64,000 bases of DNA from Effrenium voratum (GCA_963377175.1 CAUJNA010002113.1:195001-259000), one strand, 5' to 3'. Positions 30,101-44,770 are shown, counted from the first letter of the stretch. A program made the numbers and translations. The notes: a model not told the origin generated them from the letters alone.

Positions 30101-30840
30101 GGTTCACTAATTATGGTGTTTGGTTGGAGATAGTCGCTGAATGCCAGGCACTGGGGCGTGGTACGCCGCACAGAGGCGCCGGCATGGGTTACTACCTGGG
30201 CAGGAGGTTGACCCCGCGAGATTTGCGACAAGATGGACTTTGGGTTTGGTCCAAACCGATGTCTAACTCGGCTCCTGTGAGAGCGATAAGGCTTAGACCT
30301 AACGAAACCATTTCGGAAAGATCGATGGGTTTTCGGCGCTGGTGTTTTCGGAGACATTGAAAGCGGATCCCTTTTTGGTTTCCCGTGAGATCCAAACCAA
30401 CAAAGACTTCCAGCCAACGTTGGGTTCTTCTTTCAGGCACGAGAAAGCTTGCCAACCTGTCCAGGTGTGCTGAGTTGCATCTGAGTGTTTGCTAACTCCC
30501 AGCCAGTGCGGCCCTGCCTTTGGAAACACCCACTTGCTTGAAAGGAAGCCTCTTGTCATCATTCGGGCCCTTCGGAAGAAGGGATCAACCGCCAATGGAG
30601 ACTGAAGGTCGCACCAATCAAGTCGACCAGGCACAGCAAACAACTTTTGAATTTGGCCCCTCTGCTTTGCTGGCATAAGGACGACTAAACCAAGCTTGGC
30701 CTGGCTTGGCAGGTTCGTTGGGACTGGGTTTTTTGACTTTTAGCAGTTTGCTATGACGGCTTTCCATCCAACCTCCGGTCAATCTGGACGCATCCAGACC
30801 ACTCCGCCCCCCCCCCACAGTTGACAATCAGTTGTAGCTG
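27108..30840. other. Long stretch without a supported gene
   Basis: Contains the right copy of the diverged duplication (27250-27590), a CG-alternating tract at 28100-28130, and a region 28050-28735 that is open on both strands. A minus-strand frame at 29464-29925 lacks recognisable domains. A GC-rich patch at 30130-30250 is ambiguous in frame. Confidence 0.4.
27250..27590 (+). repeat. Diverged direct repeat, right copy
   Basis: Right-hand partner of 25021-25400, same orientation, lying just after the dioxygenase stop codon. Confidence 0.6.
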
Positions 30841-30850
30841 TTCCAGTACT

Positions 30851-31204
<354 letters not shown>

Positions 31205-34138
31205 TCTTCTTCCCCATTTGGAGACACCGTATTTCCGGGGGGCGCATTGAGCCCAAGGTACTCTCTGCCAACCCTAATGGAAGTGAACAGGAGGGTCTCA
31301 TTTTGCTTACTCGCCATTGAAAAGAACACAAATCAAACCCCGGCAGTTTTGGGATGGTGAACAGGTTGTCCACGCCCAGAAGTTCGCTTCCAGATTTCAA
31401 CCGCTTTGTGGCCACCATGTCCTCCCACGCAGCTTCAATGCGCATCCTTGAATGCACACATCCGCGTGTTGATACAGCAATAGATTTTAGTGCCCTTCCA
31501 AATGATTTGCAGACATAGATACACCCGTGTAGTAATGATGTCCACTAAGGGTGCCCGCAATCAAGCGTCGTATCCATGGCAAGCAACATGTTTAGAAGCC
31601 ACTTTTGTATAAACAAATCGTGTAGGCATCTTGCAATCAGATTGTTGTCGCATCTTTCAATCGGAGGACATGAGGGAACAGCTCAAAACAATCGCAAGGG
31701 CCAACTCCAGCGATCGAGCCGCAGGCAATGCCCGGCAGCCTGCTGCCTGGCAGCCTGGTTTCCCTTTTTGGAATCTGAAGTGTTGCGGTTTCAGTGGAAA
31801 CCACCACTGAATTGATCAACTGTTGAAGGGAAACCATACCCCTGGAATTTAAGAGTGAGGTCGGAACAAGCCTTTAGCACTCGGACTGTCCTTTTTTTGT
31901 GCCCGGCCACGTTTATTATGAGTATCTCCGAGGGTGGTCCTTTTGGCTTCCTTATTGGAAAACGGCCCGCTAAACAAGTGCTGGTTTGCAATTGGAGGTA
32001 TGCCAAAATTGTCCAAGCTGGTTGCACCAAGCATCCTGCTTGAATTTTGGAGCTAAATACATTCCGCCAAGTGGCAGGAACAACGTAAGAATGATGACAG
32101 TGTTCTTTTTAACAGCCATCCCCCCGCAAAAACAATTAAAGCATAAAACTTCAAAGACAAAACAACCTCAACAGCTCAGGACATAAATCTAGAGCTGATT
32201 TGCTGCCATTCAACCTCCCATGTAGCAGCAATGCTTTCATGCTGCATGAAGCCAATATGTTGTACAGTTGGACGCAACTTGTGGACTTTACGGGGTGCAA
32301 GATGTCCTTGAGCGTCGGTGAAAGCGCATGCCTACCTCCTGAAGCAGCAACCACATGAGTTACCGGCTAGAAGCCTAGACATGCGACTGGGTGTCAGATG
32401 GAGTTGGGAATTTGACGCAATAGGTTGTCATTCAAACGCACATACACACACACACCCCATGGCACTTTTGCAGTGCCTAAAAGGATTGGGTGGGACTTGA
32501 GGATCTCCTTGAACATGTTTTGAGGCCTTTACTGCACAAAACTGAGGTGAGTTACAAAATGATTGGGCAGAGTTTTGCTTTTTTGCTTTTTGGTTTGTGT
32601 TTGGTCAGTCTTTGTGGCCTAGCTCCAGGGGACTCACAGGTGAGCGACAAACGCATTTGACCACAGACACTCAGGGATTGCAAGCGCAAGTGGGGGCTAC
32701 TTTGCAACCGTTTTGTTTTTCGGCAAAAGGATAGGGGTTCGCTTTGGCCGGCGTGTCTCGCCACAGTTCGAAAAAAATGCGAGAAAACAGGTAAGAGCTT
32801 TGCCCCCATGAGTTCTCCCTAGTAGCGGGAAACAACAATTGAGAACAAGAAGGAGGGGCTAAGAACAGGAAAGTGCAGTGACTAATAATGGAACAGCTTC
32901 GGGGGAATGGGTGTGTGCATTGTGTAAAGGGCTTGTCTGTCCGGGCGCATCCCAAAAGGGCCAATCTGCAACGACTTGAGCTTCAATCATGGGGTGTACC
33001 TTCGCCCTGTTTCCTTTTTGAATGCTTGGTTCGGATGGCTCGGCTGTGTGGGTCCTTGCAAGGCCGCCCGCTCGCCTATGCGCAGCGGGGGCTGCCGCAT
33101 GGCGCCGCATGGAAGCCCAAGGGATTGGGGCCTCATGGGGAGCCATGGGTGCGGGGGGTGCCTTGGGGAAATCCACAAGGCGAGCAGAGATCCCCTCCTG
33201 TTGTTTAGACGGGATGACAGGATGGCATGGTGCTCTGGATTCATCCGAAGTGAATATGATGTTCTTCGAGGAAGCTTGCTTGCCTTTTGAAAGATTGCTT
33301 CGTTCACATCAGGTTGTCTCCCCTACTTGGGAAAGGGCTAATGCTGTGCGAGGCTTTTTTGCTGGGGTTGTAGCCCAATTGGGAAACCGGAATCCCGTTT
33401 TGGCAGTTTGTCGCCATGTGCAAGTGCGGAGCCATTCAAAATTGAGGGGTGCATCACAGCTGAGGGAACCGGTTCCTACAGTGGGGAAACCCCGGAACGA
33501 AAAGAAGAGGAGGTGGATTCTCGGGCCGAAGGATTGCAAGGAAGCCACTTGGACCATCTCACTTAGTAAGTAGGTAAGACCCCCAGTTCGTAAGTCCCTT
33601 CTGTGGGTTGAGACGCAACTACTACTTGGAGGCTATTCCCCAAGGCTATCTGCTTGATCGTGATTGTCCTTCAAGTATTTTTCGAACCCAGCTATGTCCA
33701 AACCGGCTGCTTTACCCCCCAACCGACCAGCTCCGTTCTTTTTGGGAGATCTTTAAGGGTCGCCAAAAGGAGGCCACCTATTTGTGCGGTTGGGGAGTTG
33801 GTTTTGGCGAAAAGCCCGACTTGAGCTGGACCTGGACCTGAGAGAGGATTGCCCCACACATATAAGCTGGTGCGAATGTTTGGCGGTGTAGTTCTTTACG
33901 CGGCTCGGAGTAGACTCCTTCAGTACCAGGTTCTGAGTATGACTTAGTCTTAGATGACACAAGTAACTTGGAAGCCTCAGAGGGCCACATCCCCTGAACC
34001 AACTTGTGGAACATATGTTGTGCCTCTCTCCCTGAAGCAGTTTTTTTCCGGCTGGAGTGGGCTTTGGGGTTGTCTAAGGGATCAAGCCCCGTACGTCTAG
34101 GTGCCCTGAAGGCATCCCATTTTTTCAGAGAATTGTGC
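31205..34138. other. Stretch without a supported gene
   Basis: Only a GC-rich patch at 33058-33185 looks exon-like, bounded by GCAAG|GCC, one frame reading GLPHGAAWKPKGLGPHGEPW. All three frames are open, so it is not called. Confidence 0.35.
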
Positions 34139-34260
34139 ACATATATATATATACATATATATATATATATGTATATGTATATGTATGAATTTACGTATGA
34201 ATATGCCGGTAATTATGGTATACGCACATAATACATATATATATATATATACACATACAT
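34139..34260. repeat. (TA)n-rich microsatellite
   Basis: TATATA/TGTATA repeats at 34139-34192 and 34236-34260, with AT-rich text between. Confidence 0.9.
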
Positions 34261-34416
34261 ATGGGGTTTCTATCAGGCTCACCTAGCCCAATACGGGGCG
34301 GCTTGCCCGAGCTTAGGACGCTGATCCGAAGCCGCCTGGCCAATGGCGTGGGCCCAAACTTTATGGGGTCCCAAGGTGGGAGCGAGACATTTTCACGGCG
34401 CAACGCCCCTCTTGGA

Positions 34417-34530
34417 GGGGCAGGGGAGGGGGAGGGGAGGGGAGGGGAGTTCGGGGGAGGGGAGGGGAGGGGAGGGGCAGGGGCAGGGGAGGGGAGGGGA
34501 GGGGGAGGGGAGGGGAAGGAGAGGAGTTTT
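34417..34530. repeat. (GGGGA)n purine tract
   Basis: About 110 bp of GGGGA/GGGGC pentamers, strongly strand-asymmetric. Confidence 0.95.
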
Positions 34531-37476
34531 TGTTTCACTCCCACCTGGAAGTTCACGGGTCACCTGGAAAACCTGCGGGTCCCAAAGCTGCCATTTCACG
34601 TGTGGGCAGCTCTCAGATCCTTTTCCAGGACGCTCAAACTTGAAGTGGTTCAGAAAGGCAACCAAAGGTCTGTGAACTTGGTTTGGCTTGTGAATTGAGC
34701 ACGTTCATTTGCTACTCTCCCGCAACATAACATGGAAGACTTTCGAGACATCTTATGCTGGACCCCCCTTTTGGGTTCCACGTAAACTTGCAGAAAATTC
34801 TTTCTGCCCTACGGTACCCTCCCACGATGCGATTTTTGTTTAACACTGAAAGACCCAAACTAAGAACACGGTCCAAGCGCGCGCGTTGGGCAAGACTTGC
34901 TCCAAGAGATCAGAAGCTGCTGTGGCAAAGCGAAAAGGGTAGCATTTTCCCGGATTTGTCCTCGGACTTGGACATGGAAACAGTGTCCTTTTGGGTTCCA
35001 TTCTCCAAAAGGGGGCGGGCCCCTTCGAAATCCCCATATGGCCGAGTACAAGTAAAAGGCGATCCATTGTGTCATTTGGGAAATCAATGGGCCTCTCGTC
35101 CAGTTGTCCTAGTTGGACATCTAAACGTGTTGATTTGTTTAGAGGTGAGCTGGGTTTGATTGGGTAGTCCTTGCATTTTCCCGAACACGGCCAATGGGCA
35201 AGCGCTGCAACCAGCCCTGGCTACTCTTGGGTTCTAAGCAGGGCTTAGAAAGGACTGAGCCGCGGAGTCCAAGGTGAGGGACACGAGAAACTCGGGGTGA
35301 AGGTCCAGCTGTTTTTCTTGACAGGTTTGGTTTGGCATTTCTCTGTGAGGTTGGAAGCAGACAACAGAAAACCGAATCCGGTTCGCCTGGCAGGCACTGC
35401 CAGCCCAGTCCTGGGCCAGGTCATGAGCCCGGAACCCAAGCCTTGGCCTGGGTTCAGGTGGGTTTGTCAGCCAGTCCTGGGAGGATTGCTTGAAGGAAGT
35501 AAAAGAAGACGAGCATTTTATTGGTGACCCAGGCCTGGCCCTTTTCGTGAGTCGTTGGGCTGGGGGATTGTGTCGTCTCCGGGAGCTGGAGTCCTGGAGG
35601 CGGGAGGCCGACAGTCAGGGGAGCCATGTGTCAAGTAGAGTGAAGCCATGTCTGAGTTTGTCCAAAGGTCAAGCCAAGGAAGGCCAGCTCAACCATCCAA
35701 CCGCCAAGCTGCGCTCTAGTTGGCAGTCACAACTAGGAGGCCGTTCGGGCTGTCTTGAGAAAGAAACTCACCCAGCGCCAATGATTTGGGGTTGCCCGTT
35801 CCCGATTCCGGGGCAACCCGGCCAAAGATCGAAGATGATTTCCGCTCCCAAACCACCAGGCCTTGGGAAAATGAGGTTGTTACCTTCGTTTGGTGGTCCT
35901 ATAGTCTTTCCATAGGCCATATAGTTCTATACATACATTTCTTTTTTGCATACATCTGCATGTATACACACCTGCAGGCACCTCAAAATAGAGCACCTAG
36001 GTCATTGTTCCCTTCCGTTATTCTGTGAACCGGCCTTTCTATTTGATGACTCCCCCCAAGTGCCCCCGAGTTTGGGGGCGTGTGGACCTCAGGGAGCGCC
36101 CCGCAGCGGCCCGGAGGCGCGTGGAAAGCGCGCAGGGCGAATGCGTCGCTTGGGTCAGGACGGTTAAGTCTCCTGTTCACAGAATCCAAAAGAGGTCGTT
36201 TGAAACCATCGTGGCCGAACAGTTGAACAGAGTTCTCTAGAATTTGCCGTTTTCGTCAACAGGGCGGTTAGGCTACACTGCCATCCCAATTCACGCCCAT
36301 TTTATAAGGAGTGTTGCACCCCGGCTGAGCCGGGATTGTAGAGAGGCCTGTGTAAACCTTGACAACCATGTTTTTGATAGTGATCCGTCAATGGGTTCGG
36401 GCAGAGTCGACGGTTCCTTCGCCACAAAGCGAATATCAAGAAGCACTTCTGGTTCTTTGTTGCCATGGGCTTTGGGTAGACATTTGTACGAGTACCAGGG
36501 AGGTTTGGGTGGCGAGTCTCTCGGGGTGAAAAGGCTTTCGCTTTCTCTCACTTGGTCTGCAAAACGCCATTTAACAAGTGGGATTGAATGTCAGGCGATA
36601 TTTTTTGTCAAGCCTTCGTTTGATTTTGTTTTATGAAGCCTTGCAGTTCGATTCCGCGCAAATGTTGCTTTTGTCAGCACGCTTCTCCAAGACGTTTTGG
36701 GCATGGTGATGGAACTAATTTGGCCACGGTCAAGCTTGCTTTTTGGTTCGCCATTCGGTCGCACTGATCTGTGCCTTGAAATCAAGTTGTCTTTTTGCCC
36801 GCACAGTTCTGCAATGCTGGCGAAAGCAATTACCTGAGTCAAGCCTTGCTCATTCAACCTCGATTTCACGAGTCGGACCCTTACACCGACCCTTAAACGA
36901 GCATTGAATTACAATGCAACAGACCACGCCACTTTTTACACAGAATCAATCCTGATCCAAGCATATCCAGGCCTAAACCAACCCTACAGCCCATCTTAAA
37001 TCGAATCCACACCGACCTTAGGAGTTAAGTCCAATGTTTGGCATTTGACCCAAGGGCTCCCTATGACACTGAATGACAACTGCGCCCAATCGGTTGCACC
37101 GGGTACCTCGAGTGCACATATTGTTGAAAGGTTCCACCTTGAGAGCTGTTCGAGGCTTGCCTTGCAACATTAAGGCTTTCCAGCAGGTTTTGGGGCAAAG
37201 GCCACTTGCAACTCGGCTGTTGCAACTCGGGATGCATCCACTCTGTGAATGAACACATTGCAACACCCGCAAGTTTTTCACATGCGCATCCTGGCGAAGC
37301 TTTGAGTCCCGGCCAAGACACTCCGTTTGTAGATCCACAGCAATTCTGATTGCCACCATGGTGGGCAGTTGGGGCTGTCTTTCAGGATGAGTATTGCAGT
37401 GGGACCATTTTTACCACAAATCAGCACATGAGCCAGTTTGGGAGGTTCCAAGCAACCAGGAACACTCGCCGCGCAG
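34531..37476. other. Stretch without a supported gene
   Basis: Possible but unproven exon at 36060-36160 (RVDLRERPAAARRRVESAQG). Otherwise intron-like. Confidence 0.3.
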
Positions 37477-37578
37477 GCCCCAGCCCCCCGCCTCGCGCCA
37501 ATGGTAACGTCTACGCCAACGGCGCCCATGTGCACAGCACGGTCGCCGGCAAGCGATCGCGCCGTGGAGAAGCACAAG
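37477..37578 (+). CDS. Candidate internal exon, unknown protein
   Basis: Exactly 102 bp, phase 0-0, between GCGCAG|GC and a GC donor (CACAAG|GC). Encodes APAPRLAPMVTSTPTAPMCT, then ARSPASDRAVEKHK. Pro/Ala/Thr-rich and probably disordered. A second frame (ANGNVYANGAHVHSTVAGKR) is also open, so the frame is uncertain. Confidence 0.3.
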
Positions 37579-37735
37579 GCGGGGGTCTCAGAGTTTGCTT
37601 TTTGGTTGTCCCTTTGGTGGACCCACTTGGGCACAGTTTGGCAAAGGCAACCTGGCCTCCTTCAAAGGGATGCGAAAAGCAGGTTTAGCCAAACACCGCT
37701 GAAAACATGTCTAAACATCGGATTGGCCCCGGTTC

Positions 37736-37736
<1 letters not shown>

Positions 37737-37770
<34 letters not shown>
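37737..37770. repeat. T34 homopolymer
   Basis: Thirty-four consecutive T. It may be the A-tail of a minus-strand retroposon, but no target-site duplication was found. Confidence 0.98.
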
Positions 37771-37772
<2 letters not shown>

Positions 37773-40700
37773 AAAGTTTAGTAGCAACTTACATCTTTGC
37801 CTATGATGTAGAGATTTGGGTTCAGGTTTAGGGTTGAACATTCACCAATTGCGAGTTTTGAGCTGAACATGTCACTATGGACTCACCTTGGTTGAAACCT
37901 GCAAGTCCCCTCGATCGAAACTCGGATCATGTGGGTTTCTTGCCCCACCGAAGGCGAAGAATCCGACCTCTGAAGGGTTCACAAAGCTGAAAATCTCAAC
38001 GGCACATGAGAAGCTTCAGGTTTCAGAACGGTGGCACAGTCAAGGCGTCCTAGGTCGGTTGGTTGATTATAGACGGCAGTGGTTTCAGTGTCGTTCCAAT
38101 CAGTTGCCAGTTCCGTCTAGCTTTCCAAAAGGGCGCCTAGCATGCATTCTTTGAGAATCCATGGCGGTGGAGAACATCTCATGTCTACATTGACTGTTTT
38201 TTCAAGGACATGCTGCATGCCCTTGTCCAAGACAGCTTGTGGCTTTGCAATGAGGAAGGCTGGAACAGTCATGGCAGCTGTCGAATCTGAAAGTGCGGAA
38301 ATGGTCAGGCGCAGTAGTGTTTTCAGCTGCTCAGGCTTTCCTGTGACATTGTGCATAATGCTTCATTGACCGCACCTATATATGGAATACTGTAGCCAAG
38401 TTGTCGATGAATCCCTGCTCACTTGCCATGCAGCGAGCCATTATGCTTCTTTGTTGGAACGATCAAGCATTGTTGCAGTTTCATGTCCGTTTGAAAGTGT
38501 TTCTCGATGGTTGGTGGGCAATGCAATGGCTCCCGGCCCTTTGACTATACACGGAGGAGTCTTATCATGCCAGTCATTGTTTTGAGGCAGCCGTTGGCAG
38601 CAAAAGCTCCAGCCTTTCCTGGCAAACCTTAGGAAAGGAAAGATCAGCGAAGCACTGCTCATGGAACCAGCAGAAACCTTAAACCTTAGATATTTTGATA
38701 TGAGTATTTCCCAAAATGGACTCCCTACAGGTGGTTAGTTTCTAAAACCAGGATTCGTCCGACAATTGTGCTGCTGTTTGAAGCTTTTAAGACATGTGTT
38801 CTCCTTGACTTACCCGTGCGCAGTTTGCCTCGCCAGCGACCGCGCTTCGTTCTTCATTGTCTCCAGATGTCAGGAGGCTATCCCTGCTAAAGTTTTCTTG
38901 GACAATTGGACATTCTTGGGCGAATGGAAGACCTTGGTGAGATGGGTCAATGAGTTCACTGTCATATGACATTGGCCACACCAGCACCATTAGGCAAATG
39001 GGCCCTTCTCAGCTACTGGGGCTGCTCCGAGCCTTTGGCCAAACCAGAGGGGTAGAGCTTTGAAAGCCGGACTCACTAAATGTTCAGTTGACCCCATGAA
39101 TATGGATGGCTCAGTCTCTGTCCCGATGGTGGGCTCGGGAGTTTCATATGTCCAAGCCACAAAGCTTCTACAGTCCCAACAAACGTATCCAGTTGGCCAA
39201 AAATGGTTTTGACCCTGACCAGGCTCAGATTCCACTGGCAAACAGTCCTCCAGCCGCAGCAATTCGGCACTGTCGTTGATCCCCCCCCGTCCGCACCCCG
39301 GCAGGCACTGTGGTCACATCAGGGCAGCCGGGGGCGCTGATGTCAGCCTGGGCCGAAGAGAAGCATGGGATCTGTGCTCAACAGCCCTTCCCCCCCAACA
39401 GAAACAGGAGGCGACAACTGTCCAGCGGTTTGTTGCGTGCTCAATTCACTCTCCCGCAAATGTAGCGAGTGGGCAGGCAGGGATTCAACAACATGTTCTG
39501 TTTTGCGGGCACCAGCGCGAGCAGTTTTGACCATGTCGCAAATGACCCTCTTTGGTCAATGGCAAAGAAGACGATCAACGTCACAAAAACGCAATCGTTC
39601 CACGCATCAGCATGATGCTTTTCTTCCACTTGTTACAAAGGAATTCGGGGGTACTTATTGAGACGGTGTTGACATGGCAATTTGCTTTTGTTCGCGCCCT
39701 GCAGTACCCTGCGCGTTTCCATTCGATGGCACCCTGCTGACCTTTGCGAGGCACCCAGTCAAATTCGATTGATCGCCCAATTTGTCGTCTCTTTTCAAAC
39801 CTTTATCCGTCCATCGTATTCTGTTGGTTGAGCCAAACTTTCAGACCTACTTGAATGGCAATCTTGTGGTGGATTTGTCAACATATCAATCAGGTGTTTT
39901 CCCAAACTCGGGAAGCAGTTTCTGCTATTGAGAACGCTCTCATGGCCAGCGTCCAATCCTTACACCCAAAGTGCATGTGTCGGTTTTATTCTTTTTAACA
40001 CCACCAAACATGTGCCTGCGATCGCCTCTTGCTTAACCCACGCCGGGTTTCCCGAGGTGCCCACGCCCATCCGCAGCACCAGCGCGCCACATCTGCCAGG
40101 CGAGAAATGGGTACGCTTCGCACGGAGAGATGTACTGAAGGGATGCTTCAAAGGCCGTATGAGGTTTGGTCAAGATTGGTCGTCTACGGGTTCATTTGGG
40201 AGGGCCACGGGGGTGACTCCCCAAATTTCCGATGTCCTTGTGGGGAAACAGGTGTCAAGCAACTTTGGCTCGGCTTCGAGGAGCCGTTCTATGGGCTAAA
40301 CCGACACCCGGCGAGCCCTCCTGCCGTGTCAGCTTTCTGGAGCCGACTTTGCAACGGCATGCACGAAGGCCAGAAGAAAACACCCAGGCATCTAGGCTCC
40401 AAAGCCAAAGAGAACGCAGGCCAAGACTTCCTCTTCTGGATTGCAATGGTTTCTGCTTTTGTGATAAGGAACCGCTCTTCGACAGAATTAGTTATGCAGC
40501 GGGAACATGGAAGTGGATTCTATTTTACACAGCCCACTTTCCTGTAATCCCCCCCCTTTCGGATGGTTTCAACCAAGCAGTCCTTTTAAGAGGAAGCCGA
40601 TCTTGCGGCGGTTTGCAGGGGCTCTGCTAGAAGGGTACACCCTGGGATTAGTTGCCCGTGTTCCGTGGATCCAGCGCAACCAAGTCCGTTTCTCGCTTCC

Positions 40701-43700
40701 CGCTTCCGGCAACGGCTGACCTTGGTGGCCCATAGCTGGAATGGGGTGCTGTGGGAAGTCCATCGTTGGGATACCCTTTGGGAATACGAAGCGAGAATGT
40801 CAAGAAGATGAACTTTTCACAGAAAAGGGTTGTTTCTGCAACCATGACGGGTATGTTTCAAAATCAGGTCCAATAGGCCCCTCCACAATGTTGGTTCCCG
40901 CTTCAAGAAAGCGTTTAGCCGCCCTTTGCATCACAAAGAAGGTCAAACGTTTTGTTTTGCAAAGGAAACGACGACACTTGCGCTTTGGTACATGTCCCTA
41001 GTACATGCTTTTACAGTTCAAAGGGGGACATACCCTTCCTCACCAACACACCGTCGGGGGCACGGAACGGGGCCGACCGCTTTTCGAGGCGACCCAGCGA
41101 AGGCTGTGGAGTCGGGAGCTGAGATAGCAAAATAGGGCCTGACTTGAGAAACGCAACCAGACCCTGCCCACGATTGTGGGCCCCGGCCCAACCCTTGGAA
41201 CCCCCAGAAAGGTGTGGGAGGACATGCAGAAAACATGTACAATCACATGTTGAGGATGGTCCCAAAGTATTTTGGTTGCCCGCGCCATTGGTTTTCGGGT
41301 ATTGTAGGCATACGCAATTTTTAGCTCTGGATAATATCCACCGGCCATTCTTTGCGGGCAGGAGTTGCCCTTGCCGACTGGCATTGGAATGGGGTTTGTG
41401 GAACTTGCGGACCATCACTTGGCTTCTCTTTGGAGACTTGGCCACTCATTGGAGCATTGACCAAGTAAGTGGTTCCCTATTCACCAAAGCAAGTTGCGCT
41501 TCATGCGCTGGGAAAAGTGAGTGCTTTTCCACACCTTCCCTCCCACCAAGATAGCCCTTGCAAGTTTAAGGCACTTTATGCGCAAAGGGTGGGAACCACC
41601 CGAAAGTCGCTCAGTACTTAACGTGCAGAATTCATGGAGTGGGCGAGGAAGCTCGACTGCTGTTGTGGTATTGCAGGGCTTTGGCGATGTTCCAACGGCA
41701 AATGCGATCTGGCGAAATTCCTTTGATTCGATGTTGCTGACCCGTCCGTTTTTCCCATGGGAAAGGGTTCTGAATTGCACAGGGTTCCAGTTTTGAACAC
41801 CCCAAACAACCGCTCCCGCTAAGGATTTCGCAACTATCACCCACATTGAAATTTTGTGCGTGAAACACATTGTCTTTGATCTGAAACTCTGCTATTCAAC
41901 TTTGACCCCTTTCCACAACGCGGGGGGATAGCCTTGAACTGATCAAGGCACTACATGTCATGGCCCATATGAGCAGCCTCCAACGCCTGCATTGGCCGCA
42001 GCAAGCGGCTCTAGCATGTGTTGTCGTCACTATAGTGAGGCCTATATGGGCTGGTCTCAAAACGAGAACCCCGGCCCTAAACTAGGCGGTTTCCCCTGAA
42101 ATCTTCCGGGAAACCACCACCAGTAAGATGCCCTCAAGCTGCACGGCCTCATAACCATCTTCCAAACCACTCCATTGGCATCAAGACATGACGTGTGGCA
42201 CGAGATTGCAAAGATGTCAGCAGGAAGCCCGCTTTTTGAGGTTCCCAGTTTAGCCCAATACACAACTTGTTGGGCAAATCCTTCGGACGGTTCCATGGCA
42301 TGGCCGAATTTTCGGGGTACCCCAGGCACATACCCCTTTAAGCTTCCGAGCCTTAGCTGGGTATGCCTTAGCCCACGTCCAAGGCAGGCGCCAGGACAGA
42401 GTCAAGAGGACGGGAGGGGAGAGCCGATGGGAAGCTTTCCAAGGTTTCACCGGACCCCAACACATCTTCCAAGGAGAACCCCCAGCAAAATCTGTGAAAC
42501 TTTGAGCTGCGCTTTCTGGAAGCTCAAGAGCTGACCTTGCGAGTGCCAAAGCTATGGTATCAAAAGCTGCAGCTTGCCAAGCCACCTGTCTCCAGGTTTG
42601 GCTGGACGCAGAAATCGGTTTGGCTGAAGTGATTACACAACCTGCCTCCCTATTTGGAGGGCAGATGATTGCACTTTGGTTTGTGGGGTTTCAGCACAAG
42701 CTCGACGGAATCCCATACATAGGCACCCTACACCCCGGACCTCGTGAATAGCGACAATGTCAAATAACATCCCATGAGCCACATAGGCCGTAGCCTATGA
42801 AGTGAGTAGCCTGTCCAACGCGTGCACGTCTCAGAGGCCGTTGGCCGGTCAACACGCCAGCAAATGCGACGAAGCCTCCCCTCGAAGGTGACTCTTCTCA
42901 TGAGCAAAGACGAGTCCGCCTATTCTGCCTCTTTGGGTGAAAGCCAGAAAATGGGCTCAATTCTCGGACGCCGCTTGGCGAAGAGAATGCCTTGAGTTTT
43001 GCATAGCTAGTGAGTTTCATCACCCATGGACTCAGTCTCAGTCGAAGGCCAGGAAGGGTCACAGCATGGTTTGCCTTGCGGATCCTCCAAGGTAATGCGG
43101 TTGACTTACATCGGACATCAAGAGTCGTTGGGGGACCTTCGTTTGAACCTCCAATTTTCTTTTCTCAAGACAGGTTGGGTTTTGGGGGTGGGAAAAGTGA
43201 AGGAACCTCCTAAGGTGAACTTCGGACTGTGAGGGCACCATCCATATCAGAGGAAGCTCTATCACTGCCAGGGATTCAATGAGATCTGGGCAGTTCCCAC
43301 TAAGCCGCATCCTCTGGAAAACCAGAAAATCCTAAAAGGTCCCCACTTTGGTGGCTTCATGGCTTTGGGCCTCTCGTTCTTGGCGCCACTTTTCTTAGCC
43401 AGAGCCGCCGGGACCCTTGAGCGCTGAAACCGCAGGGATCCCAGGCCACGTGGCCCTGGCCAGGGCCAGGGCATCATGAACCACTTGCCCTGGCTGGCAG
43501 CGAAACGGACCACGCCGGGGCCCGTAGAATTGTCGGAGGTGTCGGCGTTTTTTGTTTTGGGCGGGTATATGGTTTTTGGGTGGGTTTGGAGGGAAGGCCA
43601 AAGAGAAGCCACCAATTTTGATCCAGGTACGGGTCATCTATTCGGAGACGAACCCATGAGAAGTGTTGCGGCTGACCTGGCTGGCGGATACGGGACATGG

Positions 43701-43969
43701 ATGCCAGTTTTGCCACACACGAACAAGTGAAGAGTTGGGAGGTTCACGGAACTAGCGAGTCACCCTTTTGAACATTAGGGGAAGGAAGCCCCAACAGGGT
43801 CCTGCAACAGAAAAATCCTGTGCTTTCACGGGTGTTGTTGGAGTTACTGTGAATATTCAGGGGAGCAGATTGTCTGTCATGGACTTCTAGAGCATCACTT
43901 TTGTGAAAGGGCCACAGTTCAAAAACGCTTTCCAAGGCGCGTGATTGTTTTTCCCCGGGGTCTCAGCCC
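37771..43969. other. Stretch without a supported gene
   Basis: Intron/intergenic-like. Minus-strand frames at 38117-38356 and 38441-38662 share one frame and look somewhat protein-like (KPEQLKTLLRLTISALSDS), but they are interrupted by stops and match no family I know. A short AG|G-bounded patch at 40047-40092 is too small to judge. Confidence 0.35.
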
Positions 43970-44770
43970 AGATAGGGTCCGGGGTGGTCCGGGGCGGCCC
44001 TGAGGTAAGGTTCCACGAGGGTTCCACGAGGGTTCCAGGTTCTACGAGGGCAGCGGGGTGGTCTGGGGTGGTTTGAGGCAAGGTTCCACGAGGGTTCCAC
44101 CAGGGTTCCACCAGGTTCCTCCAGGCTTCCACCAGGTTCTGCAAGGGCTGCGGGATGGTCTGGGGTGTTTGAGGTAAGGTTCCACGAGGGTTCCACCAGC
44201 GTTCCACTGGGTTCTGCGAGGGCTGCGGGTGGTTTGAGGTGAAGTTCCACGAGGGTTCCACCAGGTTCTGCAAGGGCTGTGGGGGGTCCAGGGAGGTTCA
44301 CCAGGGTTCCACCAGGTTCTGTACGGGGTGGTCCGGGGTGGTTTGAGGTAAGGTTCCACGACAGTGCCACCAGGGTTTTACCAGGTTCTGCAAGGGTGGT
44401 TTGAGGTCATTCCGCCAGGGTTCCACCAAATTCTGCGAGGGCTGCGGGGTGGTCCGGGGTGGTTTGAGGTAAGGCTCCACAAGGGTTCTCCACCAGGGTT
44501 CCACCAGTGTTCCACCAGGTTCTGCGAGGGCTGCGGGGTGGTCCGGGGTGGTTTGAGAAGGTTCCACAAAAGCTCCGCCAAAGTTCAACCAGGGTTCCAC
44601 CATTGTTGCACCAGGTTCTGAAAGGGCTGCGGGTTCTGAGAGGGGTGTGGGATGGTCCGGGTCGAGGTAAGGTTTCAAAGATATCCACAGAGTTCTGCGA
44701 GGATTCCACAAGGGTTCCACAAGCCTCCAAAAGCTTCCACAAAGGTTCCGCAAGGTTCCATGGTTTGCCC
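43970..44770 (+). repeat. Tandem array of GGTTCCAC/GGTTCTGC units
   Basis: About 800 bp of imperfect units built from GGGTTCCACCAGG, TTCTGCGAGGGCTGCGGG and TGGTCCGGGGTGGTTTGAGG. Units vary in length by loss or gain of GGTTCCAC modules. Pro/Trp/Asn-rich frames are repeat artefacts. The same family occurs inverted at 45590-46060. Confidence 0.9.

Noticed and set aside
37737..37800. Retroposon ending in poly(A), minus strand
   Set aside because: The T34 run is suggestive, but neither a target-site duplication nor a recognisable element body was found.
38117..38662. Minus-strand gene for a small protein
   Set aside because: Two protein-like frames are in register but separated by stops, with no known family and no splice signals I could trust.
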